A DNA stretch of 64,000 nt from Craurococcus roseus (GCF_039523795.1 NZ_BAAAFZ010000046.1:62001-126000); one strand, 5' to 3'; numbered from the stretch's first letter, positions 51,299-60,066 are shown. Translations and numbers: made by a program. Notes: a model not told the origin generated them from the letters alone.

Positions 51299-53055
51299 CC
51301 CTTCATCATGGAGCGGGACGGTTCCCGCTCCAGCGCCCGCTCGATCTCGGCCCGACCCGGGGTGCCGGCCTCCAACGCCTTGCTCAGGTGCTCCTTGTAG
51401 GTTTTGGAAACCACGGCGGGCAGCAGCGGCTCGTTCGGGTCCACCAGCGCCTGGATGATGACCGGGCCTTCCGTGGCGAGCGCCTCGTCCAGCACCGCGT
51501 CCGCCCGCGCCGGGTCGTCGATGGTGTAGCCGCGCCCGCCCATCGCCTCGGCCGCGCGGGCGAAGTCGATCGGCGGCACCTCGCAGGCGTATTCCGGGTT
51601 GCCCAGGAACAGCATCTGCTCCCACTTGATCTGACCCAGCACACCGTTGCGGATGACCAGCAGCTTCAGGTCCAGCCGGTGCTGCACGGCCGTCGCGAAC
51701 TCACCGAGTTGCATCGCGAGGCCGCCGTCGCCGACCACGGCGAAGACCGGCCGGTCCGGGAAGGCGAGGCCGGCGGCGATGGCGTAGGGCAGCCCGGAGG
51801 CCATGGAGGCGAGCAGGCCGGAGACGGCGAAGTCGTGCCCGGGTCGGAGCGGGACGTGCCGGGCGACGAGGCCGGTGTGGTGGCCGGAGTCCGTCGCCAG
51901 CACCGCGTCGGGCGGCAGGCGGCGGCCCAACGCCGCCACGGGCACCGCCGGGTGCATCGGCGTTCGCAGGCTCTCCTCCGCGGCGCGCAGCGCTTCCGTC
52001 CAGCGCCGCGCCTCGCCTTGCGCCTTCTCCAGGAAGGAGCGGTCCTCCTTCCGTCGCAGGCGGGCGTTCAGCATCTCCAACGTGGCCCTGGCGTCGCCGA
52101 CCAGCCCGACGTCGGCTGCGACGCGGAGGCCGATGCGCTGCGGGTCGCGGTCGACCTGCACGCAGCGCGCCTGGCCGGGCTTCGGGTAGTACTCCACATA
52201 GGGGAAGGTGGAGCCCACGATCAGCAGCGCGTCGCATCCGGCCATCGCGGCGTGGGTGCCGAAGGTCCCGTAGAGGCCGATGCCGCCGGTGGTGAACGGG
52301 TGGTCGTCCGGCAGCACGGCCTTGCCGAGCAGCGCCTTGGCGACCGGCGCGCCGAGGAGCTGCGCCGCCTGCTCCAGCTCCGCCCGCGCCCCCAGGGCGC
52401 CACGGCCGGCGAGGATGGCGACCCGTTGCGCGCCGTTCAGCAGCGCCGCCGCTTCTGCCACCGCTTCCGGTTCCGGCAAGCGGAGCCCGTCGGTCCGGTT
52501 GGCGGAGGCGGTCTGCGCCGAGCCGCGGGGCGAAGGCTTGTCGGCGCCCTCCTCCTGCTCCTGCACGTCCACGGCGATGGAGAGGTGCGAAACGCCGCGG
52601 CCGGCGAGCGCGCTGCGGCACGCGAGGGCGGTCACGGCCTCGGCCTGCGCCGCGCCCGTGATGCGGGCGTTGTAGACGGCCACGTCGGCGAAGACGCGGT
52701 CCAGCGGCACGTCCTGCTGCGTGAAGGTCTCGGCTATGTCGTGGTAGGGCAGGCCGGTGAGCGCGACCACCGGCGCGCCATCCATCTTCGCGTCGTAGAG
52801 GCCGGTCAGCAGGTGGAGGCCGCCGGGGCCGGTGGTGGCGAGGCAGCAGCCGAGCCGGCCGGTCCATTTGGCGTGCGCCGCCGCCATGAAGGCGGCGCTC
52901 TCCTCGTGGCGGACGGACACGAAGCGGACGCGGCCCTCGCGGGCGCGCATCGCCTCCACCACCCCGTTGATGCCGTCCCCGGCCATGCCGAAGACCGTGT
53001 CCACGCCCCAGGCCATCAGCGTGTCCACGACGATCCCGCTGGCGTTGCGGCCCAT
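51295..53055 (-). CDS. Thiamine-diphosphate enzyme, pyruvate oxidase/dehydrogenase-like
   Basis: A 586-residue ThDP enzyme resembling pyruvate:quinone oxidoreductase (PoxB): GVDTVFGMAGDGINGVVEAM, SVRHEESAAFMAAAHAKWTG with the cofactor Glu, TTGPGGLHLLTGLYDAKMDG, the middle FAD-type domain, and FAVVGDGGLAMQLGEFATAV. In the ThDP motif the usual NN is RNG (VIRNGVLGQIKWEQM), which retains the essential Asn. A lipid-binding C-terminal peptide as in PoxB is not evident; the tail ends in a charged RALEREPSRSMMKG. It might act as a pyruvate or other keto-acid decarboxylase. Confidence 0.83.
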   Translation of the reverse strand: MGRNASGIVVDTLMAWGVDTVFGMAGDGINGVVEAMRAREGRVRFVSVRHEESAAFMAAAHAKWTGRLGCCLATTGPGGLHLLTGLYDAKMDGAPVVALTGLPYHDIAETFTQQDVPLDRVFADVAVYNARITGAAQAEAVTALACRSALAGRGVSHLSIAVDVQEQEEGADKPSPRGSAQTASANRTDGLRLPEPEAVAEAAALLNGAQRVAILAGRGALGARAELEQAAQLLGAPVAKALLGKAVLPDDHPFTTGGIGLYGTFGTHAAMAGCDALLIVGSTFPYVEYYPKPGQARCVQVDRDPQRIGLRVAADVGLVGDARATLEMLNARLRRKEDRSFLEKAQGEARRWTEALRAAEESLRTPMHPAVPVAALGRRLPPDAVLATDSGHHTGLVARHVPLRPGHDFAVSGLLASMASGLPYAIAAGLAFPDRPVFAVVGDGGLAMQLGEFATAVQHRLDLKLLVIRNGVLGQIKWEQMLFLGNPEYACEVPPIDFARAAEAMGGRGYTIDDPARADAVLDEALATEGPVIIQALVDPNEPLLPAVVSKTYKEHLSKALEAGTPGRAEIERALEREPSRSMMKG

Positions 53056-53203
53056 GGCGCCCGTCCCTTCCGCTGTCGGGGGGCCAACGCCGCGCGGCGC
53101 GGGCGGATGCGGCGGGGTGGCGGAACGAACGGGCGGGGACTACAACGGCGCGGCAGGAGAACGCCGCCATGCGCACCATCCACGACCGGGGCGGGCGAAC
53201 CGC

Positions 53204-54199
53204 ATGAGGCCGCGCGTCGCCTTCATCGGCACCGGCGGCACCATCGCCTCCGTGGGCCGCGGGCCGCTCGACCTCCACGACTACACCGCGGCGGGCAAGA
53301 TGCTGCACGCCGCCGAGTTGCTGGAGCGCTTCCCCGAGGCGCGGGAGGTGGCCGAGGTGGTGCCGGTGCGTTTCGCCAACGTGCCCTCCCCCAAGATCGC
53401 CTTCCCGGAGTGGCTCGAACTGCTGCGGATCTGCGACCGGCTGGCCGCGGAAGAGCGGGACCTCGCCGGGATCGTCATCGGGCACGGCACCGCCTCCCTG
53501 GAGGAGACGGCGTACTTCCTTTCCCTCACCCTCAAGCATCCGCTTCCGGTGGTGGTGGTCGGCTCGCAGCGGCCGAACTCGGCGCTGTCCACCGACGCGG
53601 GGCTGAACCTCGTGAACGCCATCCGCGTGGCGGCCTGCCCGCGGGCTTGGGGCCTCGGCGCGCTGGTGGTGCTGAACGACGAGGTCCACGCGGCGCGGGA
53701 GGTGACCAAGACCTCCACCTCCCGGATGCAGACGTTCCGATCGCCGGATTTCGGCTGCCTCGCCCACGCGGACGGGGACCGGCTGGCCTGGTACCGCAAG
53801 CCGCTGCGCCGGGCGGCGCCGGACACGGAGTTCGACCCGCGAAGCCTCAAGGCGCTGCCGCGGGTGGACATCGCCTATTCCTACGCCGGGTCGGACGGCG
53901 CGGCGGTGCGGGCGTTCCGCGCCGCGGGGGCGCAGGGCATCGTCTCCGCCGGCTTCGCGCCGGGCTTCGTCACGCCCGACGAGGCCGAGGCGCTGGGCGA
54001 GGCGGCGGCGGCGGGCGTCGTGGTGGCCCAGTCCACGCGCGCGGGCAGCGGTCGCGTGTTCCCGACCACCAAGCTGCGCGAAGCGGGTTTCGTCCCGGCC
54101 GACAACCTGACGCCCCAGAAGGCCCGCATCCTGCTGGCGCTGGCCCTGACCGTCACGCGCGACCCGCGCGAGGTCGAACGCATCTTCGGCGAGTACTAG
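53204..54199 (+). CDS. Asparaginase/glutaminase-family protein with altered active site
   Basis: A 331-residue protein of the bacterial asparaginase fold. The first catalytic threonine region is intact (FIGTGGTIASVG, Thr13), and Lys169 in EVTKTSTSRM is kept. The second motif, normally HGTDTxEETA, reads HGTASLEETA (94-103): Thr96 stays but the Asp next to it is Ala97. That Asp normally binds the substrate amino group, so amide hydrolysis of free asparagine may be weak or a different amide may be used. There is no signal peptide. A metallo-beta-lactamase-fold gene follows four bases later, suggesting a two-gene hydrolytic unit. Confidence 0.82.
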   Translation: MRPRVAFIGTGGTIASVGRGPLDLHDYTAAGKMLHAAELLERFPEAREVAEVVPVRFANVPSPKIAFPEWLELLRICDRLAAEERDLAGIVIGHGTASLEETAYFLSLTLKHPLPVVVVGSQRPNSALSTDAGLNLVNAIRVAACPRAWGLGALVVLNDEVHAAREVTKTSTSRMQTFRSPDFGCLAHADGDRLAWYRKPLRRAAPDTEFDPRSLKALPRVDIAYSYAGSDGAAVRAFRAAGAQGIVSAGFAPGFVTPDEAEALGEAAAAGVVVAQSTRAGSGRVFPTTKLREAGFVPADNLTPQKARILLALALTVTRDPREVERIFGEY

Positions 54200-54203
54200 G
54201 GGC

Positions 54204-54965
54204 ATGTACAAGCTCGACGTGCTGATCCAGGGCTACCCCGGCAAGTCGCTTTGCCACGGCGGCCTGGGCTGGAGCACCATCGCGCTCCTGCGCGGAGGCG
54301 GGCGGAGCATCTTGATCGACGTCGGCGCCTTCGGGGTGCGGCCGGAATTCGCGCGCCAACTCGCGGCGGCGCGGTGCGAGCCGGGGAGCGTGACGGACGT
54401 GGTGCTGACCCACGCGCATTGGGACCACTCGGTCAACTACACGCTGTTCCCGAACGCCGACATCTGGATCGGCCGGGCGGAGATGGATTGGGCGACGAAG
54501 GAGCCGCCCGGCTTCAACCCGCTCCCGGAGCTTTACGTCCGCGACTTGGCGCGCCATCCGCGCCTGCGGCTGCTGGACGACGGCGACGGGTTCCTGCCGG
54601 GGCTGACCGCGCACCTGGTCGCGGGGCACACGCCGGGCTGCCTCGCCTTCCGCATGGCGGGCTCGGGCGGGGCGCCGCCTGTGCTGTTCAGCGGCGACGC
54701 GGCGAAGAACCGGGCGGAGCTGCTTTCCATGGCGACCGACATGACCATGGACGCGGCCGAAAGCCGCCGTTCCTTGGAGCGCATCTGGGCGCTGTGGCGC
54801 GAGCTGCCGGGCACGCTGCTGGTGCCGGGACACGACCTCACGATGCGGCTGGATGGGGCGGGGCGGCCGGAATACCTGGGCGAGCGCCGCGCCGGCATCG
54901 CCGCTTGGTTCTCCGAGGACCTGCTGGTGACGACGGCCATCGACCTCGCAGCCCCAAGGGACTGA
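54204..54965 (+). CDS. Metallo-beta-lactamase-fold hydrolase
   Basis: A 253-residue MBL-fold protein. Zinc ligands: THAHWDH (His70, His72, Asp74, His75), His142 in VAGHTPG, Asp165 in FSGDA, and a late His in VPGHDLTM. The binuclear site is complete. No export signal. Sequence is closest in style to lactonases (N-acyl homoserine or other lactones) and similar small-molecule hydrolases, but nothing fixes the substrate. It begins four bases after the asparaginase-like gene and ends one base before the next ATG, so all three genes are tightly coupled. Confidence 0.88.
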   Translation: MYKLDVLIQGYPGKSLCHGGLGWSTIALLRGGGRSILIDVGAFGVRPEFARQLAAARCEPGSVTDVVLTHAHWDHSVNYTLFPNADIWIGRAEMDWATKEPPGFNPLPELYVRDLARHPRLRLLDDGDGFLPGLTAHLVAGHTPGCLAFRMAGSGGAPPVLFSGDAAKNRAELLSMATDMTMDAAESRRSLERIWALWRELPGTLLVPGHDLTMRLDGAGRPEYLGERRAGIAAWFSEDLLVTTAIDLAAPRD

Positions 54966-55586
54966 ATGCCGCCACCGCCGCAGCGCGCCTGGGTCCGCCT
55001 CCCCTCCGGGCGGCGGCTCGACTTGCTTTCGCCCACCGCCTTCGACTGGACGGACGAAGACCTCGCCATCGGCCTGTCCCGCACCTTCCGCTGGGGCGGG
55101 CACTCGGTTTGGCCTGGGGCGCCGCTCTCCGTCGCGCAGCATTCGCTCGCCGTGCTGGCTCTGCGGCGGGAGCGCGCGCGGCCATCGCTGACGGTGGCGG
55201 AACAGCGGCGCGAGCTGCTGCACGACGCCGAGGAAGGCTTGATCAACTTCGACTGCATCTCGCCGCTGAAGCCCTTCCTCGGCCCGGGCTTCGGCGAGTT
55301 GCAGCGGCGCCTCCAGGCGGCGGTGGCGCTGCGCTACGCCTTGCCGCCCTGGACGCCGGACTCCAAGCGCGCCCACAAGGCCTGCGACGTGGCGCTCGCG
55401 GCGGCCGAGGCCGTCCACGTCGCCGGCTGGACGCGCGAGGAGGTGCGCGGGACGCTCGGCATCAAGACCGGCGCCATGATCGAAGAAGACCAGCTGGTGG
55501 CGGCCTTCGGCGGCGAGCCTTGGCGCCCCTGGCCGCCGGAGCTGGGGGCGGAGCGGTTCTTGTCGGAGCTGCGCCGCTTGGGCTGA
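54966..55586 (+). CDS. HD-domain phosphohydrolase-like protein
   Basis: A 206-residue protein with an HD-type metal site: SVAQHSLAVLALRRE supplies the first His, LLHDAEEGLINFD the His-Asp pair, and AHKACDVALAAAE the last Asp. It resembles YfbR-like 5'-nucleotidases and related proteins often found in phages and Alphaproteobacteria. The N-terminus (WVRLPSGRRLDLLSPTAFDW) is typical of that uncharacterised group. It begins immediately after the MBL gene's stop. Nucleotide hydrolysis is the likeliest activity, by inference. Confidence 0.82.
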   Translation: MPPPPQRAWVRLPSGRRLDLLSPTAFDWTDEDLAIGLSRTFRWGGHSVWPGAPLSVAQHSLAVLALRRERARPSLTVAEQRRELLHDAEEGLINFDCISPLKPFLGPGFGELQRRLQAAVALRYALPPWTPDSKRAHKACDVALAAAEAVHVAGWTREEVRGTLGIKTGAMIEEDQLVAAFGGEPWRPWPPELGAERFLSELRRLG

Positions 55587-55710
55587 ACTCCAAAAAGATT
55601 GGACAAACCGTGGCTTAGGCTGGAATCTTCAGCCCGGTTCACAGCACAGGCCAGCCCTCCCCCATGCGCCCGCGGCGCGTCCACCCGCCGTCCGCCGGCG
55701 GCCCCCGGCC

Positions 55711-56328
55711 ATGATGGCGGGCTCGCACGTGGCGCTCGGCGCCGCGGCCTGGATGCTGGCCGCTCCGCATTTCGGGCAGGACGCCTTGCGACCGCTGGGC
55801 CTTGGCCTCGCGGTCGCGGGGGCGCTGCTGCCGGACGTGGACCACCCGAAATCCTGGGCGGGCCGGCGGCTGCGGCCCGTTTCCACCGTGGTCGCCGCGG
55901 TGTTCGGCCACCGCGGCGTGACGCATTCGCTGCTGGCGCTGGTCGGTTGCTGGGCGGCGCTGCGGTACGGGACGGGGGTGCCGCGCGCCTGGGCGGCGCC
56001 GGTCGTCGTCGGCTACCTCAGCCACCTGCTCGCGGACCTGTTGACGCCGGGCGGGTTGCGACTCGCTTGGCCGCTGCGCGGGACGTGGGCGCTGCCGCTC
56101 TGCCGCAGCGGCTCGCCCTTCGAGCCGCTGGTGGTGGCGCTGGTCCTGTCGGTCGCCGCTTGGTCCGCCTTGCCGGACCCGCCGGACCCGCGCGCCGCGC
56201 TGCAACGGGTGGGCCTGCGCCTGGAGCGCGGAGCGGAGCCGCTGCCCCGGCCGCCGCCCGCGCCGCCGCCGGCGCCGCCCGCGCGACAGAACTGGGCGGC
56301 CCAGCGGGCACCGGGACGCGGAGGCTGA
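55711..56328 (+). CDS. YdjM-like membrane-bound metal-dependent hydrolase (DUF457)
   Basis: A 205-residue inner-membrane protein. Family features: MAGSHVALGAAAWML with the first His, ALLPDVDHPKSWAGRR with D-x-D-H, FGHRGVTHSLLAL and the later VGYLSHLLADLLTPGGLRLAW, giving a cluster of His and Asp residues at the membrane interface. About four hydrophobic helices are seen. The last 40 residues are Pro- and Arg-rich and probably cytosolic. E. coli YdjM is SOS-induced and related proteins act on membranes, but the reaction is unknown. Confidence 0.87.
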   Translation: MMAGSHVALGAAAWMLAAPHFGQDALRPLGLGLAVAGALLPDVDHPKSWAGRRLRPVSTVVAAVFGHRGVTHSLLALVGCWAALRYGTGVPRAWAAPVVVGYLSHLLADLLTPGGLRLAWPLRGTWALPLCRSGSPFEPLVVALVLSVAAWSALPDPPDPRAALQRVGLRLERGAEPLPRPPPAPPPAPPARQNWAAQRAPGRGG

Positions 56329-56403
56329 CATGGCGACTCCCTTGGCCTCAGCCTTCCGCCGCGCTTGGATGCGGCCCAACGACGAAGACGAGGGAGCGAA
56401 ACC

Positions 56404-57423
56404 ATGCCAGACGCCGCGGTGCCGATCGCCGGCAACCGCTTCCTCCTCGTGGGCGGCGCCAGCCTGGTCGGCTCCGCCACCGCCGCGGAACTGCTGGACC
56501 ACGGCGCGGCGGAGGTCGTGCTGTTCGACAACTTCGCGTTCGGGTCGGAGGAGGCGGTCGCGCACCTGCGAGACCATCCGCGGCTGCGCCTCGTGCGCGG
56601 CGACGTCATGCGCTTGCCGGACTTGTTGCGCGCGGCGGAGGGCGCCGCGGGCGCGCTGCTGCTCGCGGCCTACATGACGTTGTCCATGGACCGCGACCCC
56701 TGGGGCGGGCTCGACGTGAACATCCGCGGCGTGCAGAACGCGCTGGAGGCCTGCCGCGCGAACCGCGTCCGCAAGGCGGTGTTCGCGTCGTCCAACGCGG
56801 TGTACGGCTACGGGCCGGGGGTGTCCGGCGAGCTGGTGGAGCCGACGCCCTTCCACAGCCAGGGCGCGCCGCCCGCCGCCATCCTCTACGGCGCCAGCAA
56901 GATCATCGGCGAGCAGCTCTGCCGCGACTACGGGCGCAAGCACGGGCTCCACCACGTCACGCTGCGCTACTCCACCGTGTACGGCGAGCGGCAGCACTAC
57001 CGGGCGGCCAACGCGCTCTACATCATCGAGACCATCGACCGGGTGCGGCGCGGCCTTGCGCCCCAGGTCCTCGGCGACGGGAGCGAGACCAAGCACTTCG
57101 TCTATGTGGGCGACCTCGCCCGCGCCAACCGCATGGCCTTCGAAAGCGCCGCGACCGGTGTCGCGGTGAACTGCTCCGGCCCGGAGCCCATCACCACCCT
57201 TGAGCTGGTGCGGTTGGTGACGGAGCTGGCCGGCGGCGGGCCGGCGCCGGAGTTCGTCGGCGAGGAGCCCGGCAAGGTGCGGCTCACCTCCGGCGGCCCC
57301 TTTCGCATCGCGCACGAGGAAGCGGAACGCGCCATCGGCTGGCGGCCGGAGGTCGGTATGCGCGAGGGGCTGCGGCGCCTCATCGCGTGGCGGGACGGCA
57401 ACGAAGGGAGGGCGGGCGCATGA
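56404..57423 (+). CDS. NAD-dependent epimerase/dehydratase family protein
   Basis: A 339-residue extended short-chain dehydrogenase. The N-terminal nucleotide-binding loop is VGGASLVGSA (G17, G18 and G23), the catalytic pair is Tyr162/Lys166 in LYGASKIIGE, and Ser130 in ASSNAVYGYG completes the triad. TLRYSTVYGERQHY and HFVYVGDLARANRM are also typical. It likely acts on a nucleotide sugar, such as a UDP-glucose 4-epimerase-like step, or on another hydroxy acid. The ATG at 56404 begins MPDAAVPIAG. Its stop overlaps the start of a Bug receptor gene (ATGA), an unusual coupling of an epimerase with a solute receptor. Confidence 0.87.
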   Translation: MPDAAVPIAGNRFLLVGGASLVGSATAAELLDHGAAEVVLFDNFAFGSEEAVAHLRDHPRLRLVRGDVMRLPDLLRAAEGAAGALLLAAYMTLSMDRDPWGGLDVNIRGVQNALEACRANRVRKAVFASSNAVYGYGPGVSGELVEPTPFHSQGAPPAAILYGASKIIGEQLCRDYGRKHGLHHVTLRYSTVYGERQHYRAANALYIIETIDRVRRGLAPQVLGDGSETKHFVYVGDLARANRMAFESAATGVAVNCSGPEPITTLELVRLVTELAGGGPAPEFVGEEPGKVRLTSGGPFRIAHEEAERAIGWRPEVGMREGLRRLIAWRDGNEGRAGA

Positions 57424-58379
57424 GCGCGACGCGGCGGAACATCCTCGCGGCGGCCAGCGGTTTGCTCGCCGCGCCGGCCATCGCGCAGACGGCCCGCTTC
57501 CCCGAAAGGCCAATCGAGATCGTGGTCGGCTTCATCGCCGGCGGCGGCACCGACCTCGACGCGCGGAGCTACGGCCGGGCGCTGGAACAGCGCCTCGGCG
57601 GCACCGTCGTCATCAGCAACCGGCCTGGCGCGGGCGGCGAGTTGGCGCTCGGCGCCGTGGCCCGCGCGCGGCCGGACGGGCACACGCTCGGCACCACCAA
57701 CATGCCGAGCTTCGTCACCATCCCGATCGAGCGGCAGGCGCAGTTCAAGCTGGACGACTTCGCGCCCATCGCCAACCTCGTCACCGACCCGAGCGCCATC
57801 ACGGCGCACGCCGAGGGCCCGTTCCGCAGCCTGGCGGACGTGATCGAGCGCGCCCGCGCCGAGCCCGACCGGATCACCTACGCCTCGCCGGGCGTCGGCA
57901 CGGACGACCACCTGCAACTGGTGCTGCTGCAAGAGGCGGCGGGCGTGCGGCTCAACCACGTCGTGTTCCAGGGCGACCCGCAGCTCCGCGCCGCGCTGCT
58001 CGGGCGGCAGGTGGACCTGATCGGCCTCAACCTCGGCGCCGTCACCGCCACGCCGCAGAACATGCGGATGCTCTCGCAGGGCGGGCCGCGCCGCAGCCGC
58101 TTCCGGCCGGAGGTGCCGACGCTGCGCGAGCTGGGCTTCCCGGTGGAGATGGCATCCGAGCGCGGCGTCGTCGCGCCGGCCGGCACGGCGCCCGCGATCC
58201 TGGCGCGGCTGCGCGAGGCGACGGAGGACATCGCGCGCGACCCGGAGTTCGTGCGCGCTCTGGAAGGGCGCTTCACCGAGCCGGCCTTCGAGCCGGGCGA
58301 GGCTTGGTTCGCGCGGCTGCGGCGGGACGAGGCCAGGTACAAGGAGCTCTGGCGGCGCACGCCCTGGGCGCAGCGCTAG
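57420..58379 (+). CDS. Bug-family tripartite tricarboxylate transporter substrate-binding protein
   Basis: A 319-residue Bug receptor with a short RR-type signal (SATRRNILAAASGLLAAPAI, then AQTA). Family blocks: PIEIVVGFIAGGGTDLDARS, VVISNRPGAGGELALGAVAR, GHTLGTTNMPSF and LRRDEARYKELWRRTPWAQ at the end. The C-terminus differs from the other Bug proteins in this window. It is translationally coupled to the epimerase upstream, so it may bind the product or substrate of that enzyme. It converges with the next gene with a 4-base overlap of stop regions. Confidence 0.87.
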   Translation: MSATRRNILAAASGLLAAPAIAQTARFPERPIEIVVGFIAGGGTDLDARSYGRALEQRLGGTVVISNRPGAGGELALGAVARARPDGHTLGTTNMPSFVTIPIERQAQFKLDDFAPIANLVTDPSAITAHAEGPFRSLADVIERARAEPDRITYASPGVGTDDHLQLVLLQEAAGVRLNHVVFQGDPQLRAALLGRQVDLIGLNLGAVTATPQNMRMLSQGGPRRSRFRPEVPTLRELGFPVEMASERGVVAPAGTAPAILARLREATEDIARDPEFVRALEGRFTEPAFEPGEAWFARLRRDEARYKELWRRTPWAQR

Positions 58380-59407
58380 GACGCACGCCAGTTGAAGCGC
58401 TGTTGCAGCCAGTCGCGGTAGGCGAGCGCGGCTTCGGTCGGCGGCGCCAGCGCAGCGGACAGCAGCGGCGCGGCCTCCGCGCCGGTCAGCACGCGCATCC
58501 CGGCCGCGGCGGCGACGCGCGCCTCCTCCTCCGACCAGCGGGCGACGGCGGCGCGCCAGGACGCCACGCGTTCGGCGGGCGTGAGCGCGGGGAGCACCAG
58601 CGCCGCGTGCAGCCGCGCCGCGGCGGCGGCGGCCTGCACGGCGGCGCGCAGCACCGTCGGGCCCGACGCCAGTTCGGACATGCAGGGCACGTCCGGCAGG
58701 GCGGCGTCGCGCGCGCCCGCCGCGTCGAGCGTGAACCACGGCTGCGCGTCCAGGGCCGAAAGGCGGGCGGGCACGTCGGGGCCGTGCAGGAGAACGACGT
58801 CCACACTCCCCTCCATCAGCGCGGCCTCAGCCTGCAAGGGGGCCAGCCCGGTGACCGGCACGGCGTGCAGCCCCATCATGCCGAGCCCGCACAGCGCGGT
58901 GGCGGCGGGCGAACCGGCGCCCCACACCGCAACGCGCACGACCCCGCCGCCACTCGCCGCGGGCAGGGGGACGCGGCCGGCCACCACCGCCAAGCCTTCG
59001 GCGGCGCAAACCGGCAGCCAGCCGGCGGCGTCGAAGCGCGCGCGCGGGTCGCCGACCAGCCGCGCCTGCGCCGCACCGCCGCTCAGCACGAGCGAGGTCC
59101 GTCCGTCGGGCTCGACCAAGGCGGAAAAGCGGTTGGCGGCGGTGACGCCGTCCGGGCCGCCGAGGACCTTGCGCTCCACCCGTGCGACCGCCATGGCGGC
59201 GGCCGTGGCGCCGCGCGAAAGGAACGCCGCCAATCGGGCGGACCAGCGCTCGTGCGCCCCATCGTCCGGCCCCGGGACCAACAGCGTGGCGGGGCTCAGC
59301 GGCAGGGCCGCGCGCGCGGCGAAGGCGGGCAAAGCGCCAGCTGCGAGACCGGCGGCGGTGGCGCGCAGGACGCGCCTGCGGGCGGCCGGCGGCGGCGGCG
59401 GCGTCAT
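58376..59407 (-). CDS. Exported protein of unknown function, possibly solute-binding-like
   Basis: A 343-residue protein with a Tat-like signal (ARRRVLRATAAGLAAGALPA). The mature part is very Ala-rich and has ATLLVPGPDDGAHERWSARL, then strands such as TSLVLSGGAAQARL, GVVRVAVWGAGSPAATALCG and VDVVLLHGPDVPARLSALDA, reminiscent of a two-lobed periplasmic receptor but without a clear Bug or TRAP signature. The C-terminal block ALAYRDWLQQRFNWRAS resembles Bug endings. It overlaps apt by four bases, so it is co-transcribed with it, an odd pairing with a purine-salvage enzyme. I do not assign a function. Confidence 0.65.
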   Translation of the reverse strand: MTPPPPPAARRRVLRATAAGLAAGALPAFAARAALPLSPATLLVPGPDDGAHERWSARLAAFLSRGATAAAMAVARVERKVLGGPDGVTAANRFSALVEPDGRTSLVLSGGAAQARLVGDPRARFDAAGWLPVCAAEGLAVVAGRVPLPAASGGGVVRVAVWGAGSPAATALCGLGMMGLHAVPVTGLAPLQAEAALMEGSVDVVLLHGPDVPARLSALDAQPWFTLDAAGARDAALPDVPCMSELASGPTVLRAAVQAAAAAARLHAALVLPALTPAERVASWRAAVARWSEEEARVAAAAGMRVLTGAEAAPLLSAALAPPTEAALAYRDWLQQRFNWRAS

Positions 59408-59964
59408 GAGTCGTAGCGCAGCAGGGTCTCGCACGGCACGTCCAGCCGGGCGCGGCCCTCCAGGAAGGTGAGCTCGATCAGCGCCGCCACCGCCGGCACC
59501 ACCGCGCCGGCCTGCCGCAGCAACCGCACGCCCGCGGCCATGGTGCCGCCGGTGGCGAGCAGGTCGTCCAGCAGAACCACGCGCTGCCCCGGCTCCACCG
59601 CGTCGGCCTGCATCTCGATGCGGTCCGTGCCGTATTCCAGCGCGTAGTCGAGGCCGACCGTCTCGCCCGGCAGCTTGCCGCGCTTGCGGAGCATGATGAA
59701 ACCGAGGCCCAGTTCCAAAGCCAGGGGCGCGGCGATCAGGAAGCCGCGGCTCTCGATGCCGGCGAGCAGGTCCGGCCGGTGCGGGCGGATCGCGCGGCCG
59801 AGTCGCGCCATGGCGGCGGACCACGCCGGGCCGTGCCGCAGCAGGGTGGAGATGTCGTAGAAGAGGATGCCCGGCTTCGGAAAGTCGGGGATGCCGCGGA
59901 TGTGCTCGCGCAGATCGATGCTTTCGTCGTCGCGGAGGATCGTCGTCGTCGTCGCGTCGGGCAT
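59404..59964 (-). CDS. apt: Adenine phosphoribosyltransferase
   Basis: A 186-residue salvage enzyme converting adenine and PRPP to AMP. DLREHIRGIPDFPKPGILFY is the diagnostic N-terminus, ESRGFLIAAPLALELGLGFI carries the base-binding part, and the PRPP loop is VVLLDDLLATGGT (129-141). The first residues (ATTTTILRDDES) are encoded by a short GTC/GAC-type microsatellite. Start at ATG 59964. It leads a two-gene unit with the exported protein; the stop of apt and the start of that gene overlap. Confidence 0.94.
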   Translation of the reverse strand: MPDATTTTILRDDESIDLREHIRGIPDFPKPGILFYDISTLLRHGPAWSAAMARLGRAIRPHRPDLLAGIESRGFLIAAPLALELGLGFIMLRKRGKLPGETVGLDYALEYGTDRIEMQADAVEPGQRVVLLDDLLATGGTMAAGVRLLRQAGAVVPAVAALIELTFLEGRARLDVPCETLLRYDS

Positions 59965-60066
59965 GGGCGCGGACCATAGGGGCCGTGCCGGAGGGGGGCA
60001 ACCTGGGCCGCCGCCAGCGTCCGAGAGGGCTTGGCCGGGCGGCACCTGCGGGCCATGTACGGGGAC

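Noticed and set aside
53169..53203. Possible earlier ATG for the asparaginase-like gene
   Set aside because: That ATG is in another frame and meets a stop quickly; the family start MRPRVAFIGTGG fits ATG 53204.
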